Part shown: in pieces, positions 26,926-35,202 of the stretch | Position numbering within the stretch: the first letter of the stretch is position 1 | How the letters are laid out: every line of letters begins with the position of its first letter | DNA from: Sulfurimicrobium sp963779055 | GTDB taxonomy: Bacteria > Pseudomonadota > Gammaproteobacteria > Burkholderiales > Sulfuricellaceae | DNA: 64,000 bases | Assembly: GCA_963779055.1 (NCBI GenBank) | Contig: CAVZWN010000005.1 | Span: forward strand, 186,001-250,000 | Direction of reading: 5' to 3' | Position numbers and translations under genes: made by a program | Notes under the pieces: model-generated | Seen by the model: only the letters and a program-made list of their open reading frames with translations | Told to the model about the DNA's origin: nothing | Databases searched by the model: none

Positions 26926-27031
26926 CAACATGAAACGCTCATATCCCCTTTGAGATTTTTGTGTTGTCTCCTCCATCCTCCTTTATTTGGCGGATATTAG
27001 GCGCGGTCCGGAAATGGACCGCGCTATTTTT
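26926..27031 (+). ncRNA. Candidate small RNA with anti-Shine-Dalgarno tract
   Basis: A transcript of about 105 bases is defined by a good promoter and a perfect intrinsic terminator. It carries no gene beyond a seven-codon mini-frame (ATG at 26930, MKRSYPL, stop at 26953). Its middle holds the C/T-rich tract TCTCCTCCATCCTCC (about 26967-26981), able to pair with Shine-Dalgarno sequences, as seen in many Hfq-type repressor RNAs. It neighbours the Fur-controlled iron transporter, and its own promoter overlaps a Fur-like palindrome, so an iron-starvation RNA analogous to RyhB or NrrF is a reasonable guess. A leader peptide unit is an alternative. Confidence 0.5.
27001..27031 (+). terminator. Strong intrinsic terminator
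   Basis: A 9-bp perfect GC stem (GCGCGGTCC at 27001-27009 with GGACCGCGC at 27016-27024) is followed by TATTTTTTT. It faces the plus strand, where no protein gene precedes it; this supports the small RNA call. Confidence 0.9.
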
Positions 27032-27044
27032 TTGCCCAATCCAG

Positions 27045-27212
27045 AATTATCCTAAAAAACGTAGTTCAAGCCACAGAGAACACAGAGTTTACAGAGATAA
27101 CACGGCATTCATGAATGTTCTCCGCGCACCCATTGGGTGAGTCACAAACACCTTATAACCAGTCGATATTCCTCTGTGTTCTCTGTGGCTAACCGCTTTT
27201 TCCAGGATTATC
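27045..27212. repeat. MITE-like inverted-repeat element, family GCCACAGAGAACACAGAG, copy A
   Basis: The element is about 165 bp. GCCACAGAGAACACAGAG begins at 27070, and its inverted copy (CTCTGTGTTCTCTGTGGC) ends at 27189. Outer bases (ATTATCCT / AGGATTAT) extend the terminal symmetry. A closely related copy lies in inverted orientation at 34956-35123. It has no coding capacity. Confidence 0.8.
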
Positions 27213-27221
27213 AGGACTGTG

Positions 27222-28166
27222 TCAGGGCTTCCGGATCAGCCAGCAGTAGTGAATTTTCTTGTTGCGGAAATCTTCGGGGATGGTCTGGGCAGAAATATCC
27301 CTGACCTGACAGGATGCCAGGGCAGAAACATCCAGCTTGAAGCTGCGCAGATTGGTGGAAAAAAACAACTCCCCGCCGGAGGTTAATAACTCCAGACAGG
27401 CATTGATCAGCCGGGGATGATCACGCTGAACATCCAGCACGCCCTGCATCTTCTTGGAATTGGAAAAACTGGGCGGGTCCATCACGATCAGATCGAATTG
27501 TTCGCCTGCTGCAAGCGATTGATCTAGAAAGGCGAATACATCGGCACGCACCAGCCGGTGCCGCTTCAGATCCAGGCCATTGAGCTCGAAATTGCGTAGC
27601 GACCAGTCCTGATAGGTGTTGCTCATATCCACGGTCACTGAACTGACAGCGCCTCCCCCTGCCGCATAGACGGTGAAGCTGCCGGTATAAGCAAAGAGGT
27701 TAAGAAAGCGTTTGTCCGCAGCGCGCTCCTGTACCATGCGCCGCGTGATACGGTGGTCGAGGAACAAGCCCGTATCGAGATACGCCGCCAGATTGGCGAC
27801 AAAGCGGTACCCGCCCTCTTCCACCACAAAATCTTCGCCTGCTGAACCGGTTTTCTCGTACTGGCTTTCGCCGCGCTGGCGCGCACGCAGTTTATAGGTA
27901 ATGGATTTCAGCGGCAGTTCAAGCGCTTGTGCGGCGTTCTCCCGCACAGTTTCCACCCACAGGGCATGCGCTTCGTCCGGCATTTGCCAGCCGGTATCGA
28001 ACTCCTGAAGGTGAGCATGGTTCTGGTAAATATCGACAGCCAGCGGGAATTCCGGAACGTCACGGTCATACACCCGGTAGCAGGAAATACCCTGGCGGCG
28101 TGCCCATTTGCCCAAGTGGCGGGCATTCTTGCGCAGGCGATTGGAAAAAGCGGAAAAATCAGACAT
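27222..28166 (-). CDS. 23S rRNA methyltransferase, stand-alone RlmK-like
   Basis: The 314-residue protein aligns by eye with the C-terminal half of E. coli RlmL (the RlmK module). Shared landmarks are NRLRKNARHLGKWARRQGISCYRVYD, YLDTGLFLDHRITRRMV, the SAM-binding FLNLFAYTGSFTVYA and the catalytic-site DPPSFSNSKKMQG. In E. coli this module makes m7G2069 in 23S rRNA; here it is a separate protein without the THUMP/RlmL half. The closest alternative is another member of the RlmI/RlmK group, so no symbol is assigned. It sits next to a repeat element. Confidence 0.85.
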   Translation of the reverse strand: MSDFSAFSNRLRKNARHLGKWARRQGISCYRVYDRDVPEFPLAVDIYQNHAHLQEFDTGWQMPDEAHALWVETVRENAAQALELPLKSITYKLRARQRGESQYEKTGSAGEDFVVEEGGYRFVANLAAYLDTGLFLDHRITRRMVQERAADKRFLNLFAYTGSFTVYAAGGGAVSSVTVDMSNTYQDWSLRNFELNGLDLKRHRLVRADVFAFLDQSLAAGEQFDLIVMDPPSFSNSKKMQGVLDVQRDHPRLINACLELLTSGGELFFSTNLRSFKLDVSALASCQVRDISAQTIPEDFRNKKIHYCWLIRKP

Positions 28167-28243
28167 TAAAACATCGGGAAAGGAACAGGATTGGCCCGTG
28201 ACTCTGAGCCATCCTGTTCATCCTGTCAAACAGGGGAGGTGGA

Positions 28244-28744
28244 TCAGTGTTTCATGCCCTTGTGATCGTGATCCATAGTCATCGGAGCAGCCATCGCTGC
28301 CTGGGGCTTACGCACCGGCGCATCGATTTTCTTGCTGCTGCCATCTTCGAAAGTAAGGCTGATGGCCACATTTTCGCCGTCCTTCAAAGGCTGCTTGAGA
28401 TCGATCAGCATGATATGCAAACCACCGGGCTTGAGTGCGGTTTCACCCTTGGCCTTGATTTCAATATCCTTGACCTGGCGCATCTTCATCATGCCGCCTT
28501 CCATGGTATGCGTATGCAACTCGGTCACCTTGGATGCCGGGCTATCGGCCTTGACCACCTTGTGGTCCTTGTCATCGCTGTTTTTCAATACGACAAAAGC
28601 GCCTGTCACCATTTGTCCCGGAGGTGCGAGACGCACGTAGGGATCAACGGCAGTCACGTTGTCGGCAGCACTGCCGGCGGCGAATGAAGGGGCGGCAACG
28701 GCAAATGCCGCTGCAACTGCGAGTGTCGATAGTGTCAATTTCAT
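28244..28744 (-). CDS. Periplasmic copper chaperone PCu(A)C
   Basis: The 166-residue protein has a signal peptide (MKLTLSTLAVAAAFAVAAPSF, cut after AFA/AAG). The PCu(A)C domain carries the Cu(I)-binding pattern of His and Met: HTHTMEGGMMKMRQV, then GLHIMLI. A His/Met tail (APMTMDHDHKGMKH) adds further metal ligands. Members deliver copper to the CuA site of cytochrome c oxidase or hold copper in the periplasm. It appears to be a single-gene unit. Confidence 0.93.
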   Translation of the reverse strand: MKLTLSTLAVAAAFAVAAPSFAAGSAADNVTAVDPYVRLAPPGQMVTGAFVVLKNSDDKDHKVVKADSPASKVTELHTHTMEGGMMKMRQVKDIEIKAKGETALKPGGLHIMLIDLKQPLKDGENVAISLTFEDGSSKKIDAPVRKPQAAMAAPMTMDHDHKGMKH

Positions 28745-28847
28745 GAGTAACTCCTTGTTGAGTGGAAAAGAAATGAACCCCTAGATGGTAAAGCGCCGGG
28801 GAGACAACGAGAATGCGGCAAAATGCCGCGCCTGATAGAAAAGCGCC

Positions 28848-30521
28848 CTAAGCTGCCCATGTATCCTTGAGCGCAACGGTACGGTTGAACACCCATTTTT
28901 CGCCGGGCCGATGATCGTGGCGATCCGTACAGAAGTAGCCCAGGCGCTCGAACTGGTAGCGCGTCTCAGGCGCTGAATCGCGCACGCAGGGCTCAATCCA
29001 GCCCTGCACCACGGCAAGAGAATCCGGGTTGAGAAACGCATGGAAATCCCGTTCCTTATCCGTATCCGGCCGGGCCACGGTAAACAGCCGGTCATAGAGG
29101 CGAATCTCCGCCGCCAGCGCATGCTCGGCCGACACCCAGTGAATCACGCCCTTGACCTTGCGCCCCTGCGGATTCTTGCCCAGGGTCTCGGGGTCCAGCG
29201 AACAGTGCAGCTCGATCACCTTGCCGGTAGCGTCCCTGATCACTTCATCGCACCTGATGACATAGCTGTAGCGCAGCCGGACCTCGCCACCCGGCACCAG
29301 ACGCTGCCAGCCCGGCGGCGGCGCTTCGCTGAAATCATCGGCCTCGATCCAGATTTCCCGCGCAATCGGCACTTCGCGGCTGCCAAACTCGGGGTGATTC
29401 GGGTGGAAACCCGCCTCCCGCGACTGAGTTTCGCCCGCCACGAAGTTGGTCAGCACCACTTTGAGCGGCTTCACCACCGCCATCACGCGCGGCACACTGG
29501 TCTCCATGTCCTCGCGAATGCAGCCTTCCAGCACCGCCATGTCGATCACGTTGTCGCTCTTGGAAATACCGATGCGGCGTGCAAATTCGCGGATTCCCGC
29601 CGGAGTGTAACCGCGCCGTCGCATGCCGGTAATGGTCGGCATGCGCGGATCGTCCCAGCTGGAAACCCGCTTTTCGGTTACCAACTGATTGAGCTTGCGC
29701 TTACTGGTGATGGCGTACTGCAATTCCAGCCGGGAAAACTCGTACTGGCGCGGGTGGCAGGGAATGGCGATATTGTCCAGCACCCAGTCGTAGAGCGGGC
29801 GATGATCCTCGAATTCCAGCGTGCACAGCGAATGGGTGATCCCTTCCAGCGCATCTGAAATGCAATGCGTGTAGTCGTACATCGGATAGATGCACCACTT
29901 GTCACCGGTGCGGATATGGTGGGCGCGGCGGATGCGGTAAATCGCCGGATCGCGCATATTGATATTGGGCGAGGCCATGTCGATCTTGGCGCGCAGCACC
30001 TTGCTGCCATCGGGGAATTCACCTTCTTTCATGCGGGCGAACAAATCGAGATTTTCCGCCACGGCACGCTCGCGGAACGGACTGTTCCTGCCGGGCGCGG
30101 TGAGCGTGCCGCGATATTCGCGCATCTCGTCCGGCGTCAGGTCACACACATAAGCCTTGCCAGCCTGGATGAGCTCCACCGCATAGCCGTACAGCGCATC
30201 GAAATAGTCCGACGCCCAGCGCACCTCGCCGTCCCACTGGAAGCCCAGCCAGCGCACATCATCCTGGATGGAAAGGGCATACTCCTCGCTTTCCTTCTCC
30301 GGGTTGGTATCGTCGAAACGCAGATTGCACTTGCCCTTGAAATCCAGCGCCAGGCCGAAATTCAGACAGATCGACTTGGCATGACCCACGTGCAGGTAGC
30401 CGTTGGGTTCCGGCGGGAAGCGGGTGACGATGGTTTGATGTTTTCCGCTTTTCAGGTCATCTTCGATGATGTTGCGGATGAAGTGAGGCACAGGCTCGCG
30501 TTCACTGCTCATAGGACTCAT
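28848..30521 (-). CDS. glnS: Glutaminyl-tRNA synthetase
   Basis: The 557-residue class I aminoacyl-tRNA synthetase charges tRNA(Gln). The HIGH-like motif is in PPEPNGYLHVGHAKSICLNF and the KMSKS-equivalent is TSKRKL. The catalytic and acceptor-binding segments (RFDDTNPEKE, MYDYTHCISDALEGITHS) and the C-terminal anticodon-binding beta barrels (VVKPLKVVLTNF) are intact. A second in-frame ATG lies nine bases after the first. It is transcribed divergently from the TPR gene. Confidence 0.97.
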   Translation of the reverse strand: MSPMSSEREPVPHFIRNIIEDDLKSGKHQTIVTRFPPEPNGYLHVGHAKSICLNFGLALDFKGKCNLRFDDTNPEKESEEYALSIQDDVRWLGFQWDGEVRWASDYFDALYGYAVELIQAGKAYVCDLTPDEMREYRGTLTAPGRNSPFRERAVAENLDLFARMKEGEFPDGSKVLRAKIDMASPNINMRDPAIYRIRRAHHIRTGDKWCIYPMYDYTHCISDALEGITHSLCTLEFEDHRPLYDWVLDNIAIPCHPRQYEFSRLELQYAITSKRKLNQLVTEKRVSSWDDPRMPTITGMRRRGYTPAGIREFARRIGISKSDNVIDMAVLEGCIREDMETSVPRVMAVVKPLKVVLTNFVAGETQSREAGFHPNHPEFGSREVPIAREIWIEADDFSEAPPPGWQRLVPGGEVRLRYSYVIRCDEVIRDATGKVIELHCSLDPETLGKNPQGRKVKGVIHWVSAEHALAAEIRLYDRLFTVARPDTDKERDFHAFLNPDSLAVVQGWIEPCVRDSAPETRYQFERLGYFCTDRHDHRPGEKWVFNRTVALKDTWAA

Positions 30522-30641
30522 AAATTTCAGGTAACAATTAACGCGCCAATTCTACCCGAAAAACCCGCAATGAATGGCATTCAAGCCCGGTTCTTGCTAG
30601 AATCCGCAGAGTTAATATCCTGTTTTCGAGAGTTCCAATCA

Positions 30642-31732
30642 ATGAGCCGTTCCCGTCTGATTCCACTGCTTTCTGCGCTTTCCGCAGCCTTGCTGATCTC
30701 CACCGCCCCTGCACACGCCAACGAAGCACAGGAAATCAGCCGCATGCTGAAACAGGGCCAGCAGGAAAAAGCGCTGGAACGTGCCAACAGCTATCTCGCA
30801 AAAAACCCCAAGGATGCACAGGTTCGTTTTATCAAGGGCCTGATCCTGACTGAACAGAACAAGACCAGCGATGCAATCAAGGTTTTCACCGGCATCACCG
30901 ACGACTACCCGGAACTGCCGGAACCGTACAACAACCTGGCCGTCCTGTACGCCTCCCAGGGGCAGTACGACAAAGCCAGAACCGCGCTGGAAATGGCGAT
31001 CAACACTCACCCCAGCTATGCCACCGCACATGAAAATCTCGGTGACATTTACGCAAAAATGGCGAGCCAGGCTTACGACAAAGCGCTGCAACTGGACAAA
31101 GGCAATGCCAACGCCCAGTCCAAGCTGGCACTGATCAAGGATATTTTCTCCAGGGAGGGGGGCCGCGCTCCAGCCAAACCCGTAGTTATCGCCAGTGCCG
31201 CTCCCGCCGCCGTGGCAGCAAAGCCCGCGCCGGCGCCGGTTGCTACGCCTGCCGCCACCCAGGCCAAAGCAGCCGCCCCGGTCGAGACCGCCAAGCCCCT
31301 CCCTGCGGCAGCCACGCCAACAGCCAAACCCGCTGCGGAGGCCACAAAACCGGCGGCAGAAGAAAAACCCGTGCCTGAAGCCAAGAGGACGACAATGCGG
31401 TCCTGACCGCTACGGTCGAAGCATGGGCCAAGGCCTGGTCAGCCAAGGATGTGACGGGCTACCTGAAGTTCTACGCTCCAGACCTGGTGCTAGCCAAAGG
31501 AGAAAGCCGCAAAAACTGGGAACAGACACGGCGCGAGCGGATCAGCAGGCCAAAATCGATTTCGGTGGACATTATGTCGCTCGAGGTAAAACCAATCGAC
31601 GCCAGCCATGCCAAAGTCACCTTCAAACAGCACTATCGCGCCTCCAGCTTTAACAGCGAAACCTGGAAAACACTGATGATGGTCAAGTCGGACGGGAAGT
31701 GGCTGATCCATGAAGAGCGTATCGGACGTTGA
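30642..31732 (+). CDS. Exported TPR protein with Cds6/NTF2-like C-terminal domain (one apparent frameshift)
   Basis: The reconciled length is about 363 residues. A signal peptide (PLLSALSAALLISTAPAHA) leads into TPR-like helices (residues about 25-165; QEKALERANSYLAKNPKDAQ, then PEPYNNLAVLYASQGQYDKA). An Ala/Pro/Lys-rich linker of about 85 residues follows, then an NTF2-like Cds6-type domain (VEAWAKAWSAKDVTGYLKFYAP to WLIHEERIGR). The frame breaks at 31383-31385; one missing A restores PEAKEDDNAVLTATVEAW. Its stop overlaps the TTG start of the L,D-transpeptidase, whose own C terminus carries the same type of domain, so the two probably act together at the cell wall. Confidence 0.8.
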
Positions 31733-32952
31733 TTAAAGGCAGACCAAAGCACCTCATCCGGACCTTTCTGCTATTGATGCTGGGGCTGACAACGGCTCCT
31801 GCCGGCGGCATGGGAGATCTGTTGCCACCGCTACAGTATGCGCGCAGCCTCAGCAAAGAACCGGAAGCCTTACTGGTCAACATCCTCATCAAGATCAAGA
31901 ACAACCAGCTTGACACCGCGCTGCGTGAAGTCGATGCACTGATCGACAGCAAACCCAACTTCAAACTGGCCCATCTGATTCGCGGCGATCTGCTCATGGC
32001 ACGCGCAAAGCCCCTGGCCTCCTTCGGCGACGCTGCAGGCGCGGAAGCTGGAAAAGTCGCAGATCTCCGGGATGAAGCGCGTGTCCGCCTGCAACGCCAC
32101 CTTGAGCAACCACCAGCGGGAAAGATTCCGAAGTACCTGCTGCAAATGCTCCCGGAGCAAAGCCACGCTATCGTGGTGGACACCTCCAAGTCGCGCCTTT
32201 ATCTGTTCGAAAACAATAATGGCGAACCGCGTTATGTCAGCGACTACTATTTCACCCAGGGCAAAGCGGGATCCGACAAGGTACGCGAGGGCGACCAGAA
32301 AACCCCGCTTGGGGTTTATTTTGTTACCGCAAACCTGCCGGTGGAAAAACTGGCCGACTTCTATGGTGTTGGCGCCTTCCCGTTAAACTATCCCAACGAA
32401 TGGGACAAGCGCCAGGGCAAGAGCGGCCATGGCATCTGGCTGCATGGCGTACCCAAGGACACATACAGCCGCCCACCACTGGCAAGCAATGGCTGCGTGG
32501 TACTCAGCAATCCAGACATGACTGATTTAGGGAAATCATTGCAGGCAGGGCTCACCCCGGTCATCATCAGCGACAAGGCAGAGTGGGTCAGCCCGGAAGA
32601 ATGGCGCAGCCAGCGCGAACGCTTCAAGGGTGAGCTGGAGGCCTGGCGCAAAGACTGGGAAAGCCTGGACAACGAACGCTATCTCCGGCATTACTCGGGA
32701 AAATTCGCGGCCAACGACCAGGACTTCAGCACTTTCAGCGCCCAGAAGCGTCAGATTCATGCAGGCAAAACAGCGCTCAAGGTAACAATATCCGGGGTCA
32801 GCCTGTTCCAGTATCCGGGCAAGGAAAGCCTGATGGTGGCGACCTTCACTCAGGATTACAGAAGCAGCAACCTCAACAACATCATGAAAAAACGCCAGTA
32901 CTGGCAACTGGAAAACGGCCAGTGGCGGATTATTTATGAAGGCGCGGCATAG
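31729..32952 (+). CDS. L,D-transpeptidase (YkuD) with C-terminal Cds6-like domain
   Basis: The protein has about 407 residues from a TTG at 31729 overlapping the upstream stop; the next ATG (31774) would cut into the signal peptide (HLIRTFLLLMLGLTTAPAGG). A TPR-like helical region (residues 30-135) precedes the YkuD domain, whose active site shows HGIWLHG and later SNGCVVLSN with the catalytic Cys. The C terminus (WRKDWESLDNERYLRHYSGKF to WRIIYEG) is an NTF2-like Cds6-type domain. It should form or remodel meso-DAP cross-links, or attach proteins to peptidoglycan. Confidence 0.88.
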   Translation: MIKGRPKHLIRTFLLLMLGLTTAPAGGMGDLLPPLQYARSLSKEPEALLVNILIKIKNNQLDTALREVDALIDSKPNFKLAHLIRGDLLMARAKPLASFGDAAGAEAGKVADLRDEARVRLQRHLEQPPAGKIPKYLLQMLPEQSHAIVVDTSKSRLYLFENNNGEPRYVSDYYFTQGKAGSDKVREGDQKTPLGVYFVTANLPVEKLADFYGVGAFPLNYPNEWDKRQGKSGHGIWLHGVPKDTYSRPPLASNGCVVLSNPDMTDLGKSLQAGLTPVIISDKAEWVSPEEWRSQRERFKGELEAWRKDWESLDNERYLRHYSGKFAANDQDFSTFSAQKRQIHAGKTALKVTISGVSLFQYPGKESLMVATFTQDYRSSNLNNIMKKRQYWQLENGQWRIIYEGAA

Positions 32953-32990
32953 CCGCTAGCAGCACTACCAAGCACACAGGGAGAGTTGAC

Positions 32991-33644
32991 ATGCCTTATT
33001 TCCGTTCATTTCTGGCCCTTCTGGCAATCCTGGCCAGTTCCGGCGCCCAGGCCACGGCCAATCCGCTGGTCATGATCAAAACCAACGCCGGTGAAATGCT
33101 GGTTGAGCTCTACCCCCAGAAAGCGCCAAAAACCGTGGCAAATTTCCTAAGCTACGTTCAGGGCGGCTTTTACAACGGCACCGTTTTCCATCGGGTGATC
33201 AATAATTTCATGATCCAGGGTGGCGGCTTCACGCCCGCACTGGAGCAGAAGCTGACCCTGTCGCCGATCGCCAACGAAGCCGATAATGGTCTCAAGAACG
33301 AGCCGGGCACGCTGGCCATGGCGCGTAGCTACGATCCGAATTCCGCCACTGCGCAGTTTTTTATCAATCTCAACAACAACCTGCACCTCAATTTTTACAA
33401 ACCCGAACCTGACTATTACGGCTACTGCGTATTCGGGAAGGTCATCAAGGGTCTGGATGTGGCAAAGAAAATTGGCGCAGTCCCGACCACGGCCAGCGGG
33501 CCTTTCAAGGAAGAAGTGCCGGTAGAAAAGATTGTAATCGAAGAAATCAGCCCCATTTCCCCTGATGCAATCAAGCCGGCTGAAGCCCCCCCTGCCGTGA
33601 CCAAAAAGAATGCAAAGCAACGCTCTTCAAAGAAAAGGACATAA
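32991..33644 (+). CDS. Peptidyl-prolyl cis-trans isomerase, exported cyclophilin
   Basis: The 217-residue cyclophilin has a signal peptide (FRSFLALLAILASSGAQATA), so it should work in the periplasm. Active-site residues are in VFHRVINNFMIQGGGF (catalytic Arg), ATAQFFINLNNN and GYCVFGKVIKG. The last 30 residues are Lys-rich (TKKNAKQRSSKKR), an unusual basic tail. It is followed after three bases by a second cyclophilin gene without a signal peptide, so the operon supplies both compartments. Confidence 0.92.
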   Translation: MPYFRSFLALLAILASSGAQATANPLVMIKTNAGEMLVELYPQKAPKTVANFLSYVQGGFYNGTVFHRVINNFMIQGGGFTPALEQKLTLSPIANEADNGLKNEPGTLAMARSYDPNSATAQFFINLNNNLHLNFYKPEPDYYGYCVFGKVIKGLDVAKKIGAVPTTASGPFKEEVPVEKIVIEEISPISPDAIKPAEAPPAVTKKNAKQRSSKKRT

Positions 33645-33647
33645 AAC

Positions 33648-34139
33648 ATGGTTAAGCTACAAACGAATTTTGGCACCATCACCCTCGATCTCGATACCGA
33701 AAAGGCGCCTGAAACCGTTGCCAATTTTCTCCAGTATGTGAACGACGGCTTCTACAATGACACGATTTTCCATCGCGTCATTGACGGCTTCATGATCCAG
33801 GGCGGCGGCTTCATGGCCGACATGATGCAGAAAGCCACACGCGACATGATCAAGAACGAAGCCAACAACGGCCTGAAAAATGATGCCTACACCATCGCCA
33901 TGGCACGCACACCCAACCCGCACTCGGCTTCTTCGCAGTTTTTCATCAATGCGTCGGACAATGGCTTCCTTAATTTCACCGCCGAAACACAACAAGGCTG
34001 GGGCTACTGCGTATTCGGCAAAGTCGTGGAAGGCCAGGACGTGATCGACAAGATCAAGAAAGTTCGCACCGGCAACAAGGGCGGCCACCAGGATGTCCCG
34101 GTGGAGCCAGTGATCATCGAAAGCGCGGAAGTCGTTTAG
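33648..34139 (+). CDS. ppiB: Peptidyl-prolyl cis-trans isomerase B, cytoplasmic cyclophilin
   Basis: The 163-residue cyclophilin lacks a signal peptide. The motifs TIFHRVIDGFMIQGGGF, SASSQFFINASDN and GYCVFGKVVEGQDVID match PpiB, which speeds X-Pro isomerisation during folding. It is almost certainly cotranscribed with the exported paralogue and possibly with lpxH, which begins 81 bases downstream past an inverted repeat; the ppiB-lpxH order is common in proteobacteria. Confidence 0.95.
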   Translation: MVKLQTNFGTITLDLDTEKAPETVANFLQYVNDGFYNDTIFHRVIDGFMIQGGGFMADMMQKATRDMIKNEANNGLKNDAYTIAMARTPNPHSASSQFFINASDNGFLNFTAETQQGWGYCVFGKVVEGQDVIDKIKKVRTGNKGGHQDVPVEPVIIESAEVV

Positions 34140-34146
34140 GTGGTCA

Positions 34147-34209
34147 TGGGTAATGAGTGATGAGAATGGGGCAATACCGATGCTACCCCATCACCCATCA
34201 CTCATTGCA
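34147..34209. repeat. Imperfect inverted repeat between ppiB and lpxH
   Basis: GGTAATGAGTGATGAGAATG and, on the other side, CATCACCCATCACTCATTGC form a long imperfect hairpin around a GGGGCAATACC loop region. It may fold in the mRNA and modulate lpxH expression or stability. There is no T-run. Confidence 0.5.
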
Positions 34210-34220
34210 CATCACCCGAA

Positions 34221-34943
34221 ATGAAACACAGCCTCTTCATCTCCGATCTGCATCTGAGCGCGGATCATCCGGAAACTGCTTCCGCTTTTTCTGAATTTCT
34301 TGCAAGCACTGCAACACAGGCCGAAGCCCTGTACATTCTGGGTGACCTGTTTGAATACTGGGCCGGCGATGACGACATCCACGACCCATTCAACCAGCAG
34401 ATTATCCAGGCGCTCGCCCGTCTGCATTCAAATGGCGTGGCAATCTACCTGATGCACGGCAACCGCGACTTTCTCATGGGCGAAGTCCTGGCAAAGGCTT
34501 GCGGTGCATATCTGCTGCCGGACCCCAGCTTGTGCGTCATTCACGGCAACTCGACCCTGCTGATGCATGGCGACACGCTGTGTACGGATGACACCGACTA
34601 CATGGCATTCCGCAGGCAGGTGCGTACGCCCGAATGGAAAACCACCTTCCTCGCCCAGCCGCTGACACTACGCAAGGCCCAGATCGAACATCTGCGCGCA
34701 CAAAGCAAACAGGCGCAAAGCCGGAAAACGGCAGAGATCATGGACGTCAACGTCGAATCTGTTATAAACATGCTCAGACAGCATGCCTATCCACGCCTGA
34801 TCCATGGCCATACCCACCGGCCTGCACGGCATGTTCACAACGTCGATGGTCAGACCTGCGAGCGCTGGGTACTGCCCGACTGGTATGAACAGGGGGGGTA
34901 TTTGCGCTGCGACGAGTGCGGGTGTGCGGCAATCAGGATTTAA
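34221..34943 (+). CDS. lpxH: UDP-2,3-diacylglucosamine diphosphatase
   Basis: The 240-residue calcineurin-like metallophosphoesterase removes UMP from UDP-2,3-diacylglucosamine to give lipid X in lipid A synthesis. Metal-binding motifs are FISDLHLS, YILGDLFEYWAGDD, LMHGNRDFLMG, LMHGDTLCTDD and IHGHTHRP. Length and motif order match LpxH rather than LpxI. It implies an LPS-bearing Gram-negative cell. Confidence 0.96.
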   Translation: MKHSLFISDLHLSADHPETASAFSEFLASTATQAEALYILGDLFEYWAGDDDIHDPFNQQIIQALARLHSNGVAIYLMHGNRDFLMGEVLAKACGAYLLPDPSLCVIHGNSTLLMHGDTLCTDDTDYMAFRRQVRTPEWKTTFLAQPLTLRKAQIEHLRAQSKQAQSRKTAEIMDVNVESVINMLRQHAYPRLIHGHTHRPARHVHNVDGQTCERWVLPDWYEQGGYLRCDECGCAAIRI

Positions 34944-34955
34944 AACGCCACTGCA

Positions 34956-35123
34956 TTAATCCTAAAAACCTCAGTCCAAGCCACAGAGAACACAGAGAAA
35001 TATTGGCTGTTTATAAGGTGTTGGCGATTTTCACACAATGAATGTACGGAGATCATTCATGAGTGCCGTTTTATCTCTGTGAACTCTGTGTACTCTGTGG
35101 CCAACCGCTTTTTTCAGGTTAAT
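34956..35123. repeat. MITE-like inverted-repeat element, family GCCACAGAGAACACAGAG, copy B
   Basis: The element is about 165 bp. GCCACAGAGAACACAGAG begins at 34980 and the inverted counterpart CTCTGTGTACTCTGTGGC ends near 35101. Compared on opposite strands with copy A (27045-27212), the two match along nearly their whole length, including inner blocks such as TTCATGAATG. No coding capacity. Confidence 0.8.
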
Positions 35124-35202
35124 CGCGAAGGCACAAAAACATCAAGGGCATGAAAGCAATCTATCATTCACCCAACCCAAGGGGTAAATACAGCGCTCCT
35201 TG

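Noticed and set aside
26930..26953. Seven-codon leader peptide MKRSYPL as a conventional attenuator
   Set aside because: No gene follows the terminator on the plus strand, so attenuation of a downstream operon makes little sense.
29865..30641. Plus-strand frame antisense to glnS that runs into the TPR gene
   Set aside because: The sequence lacks protein character and the TPR gene has its own ATG and signal peptide at 30642.
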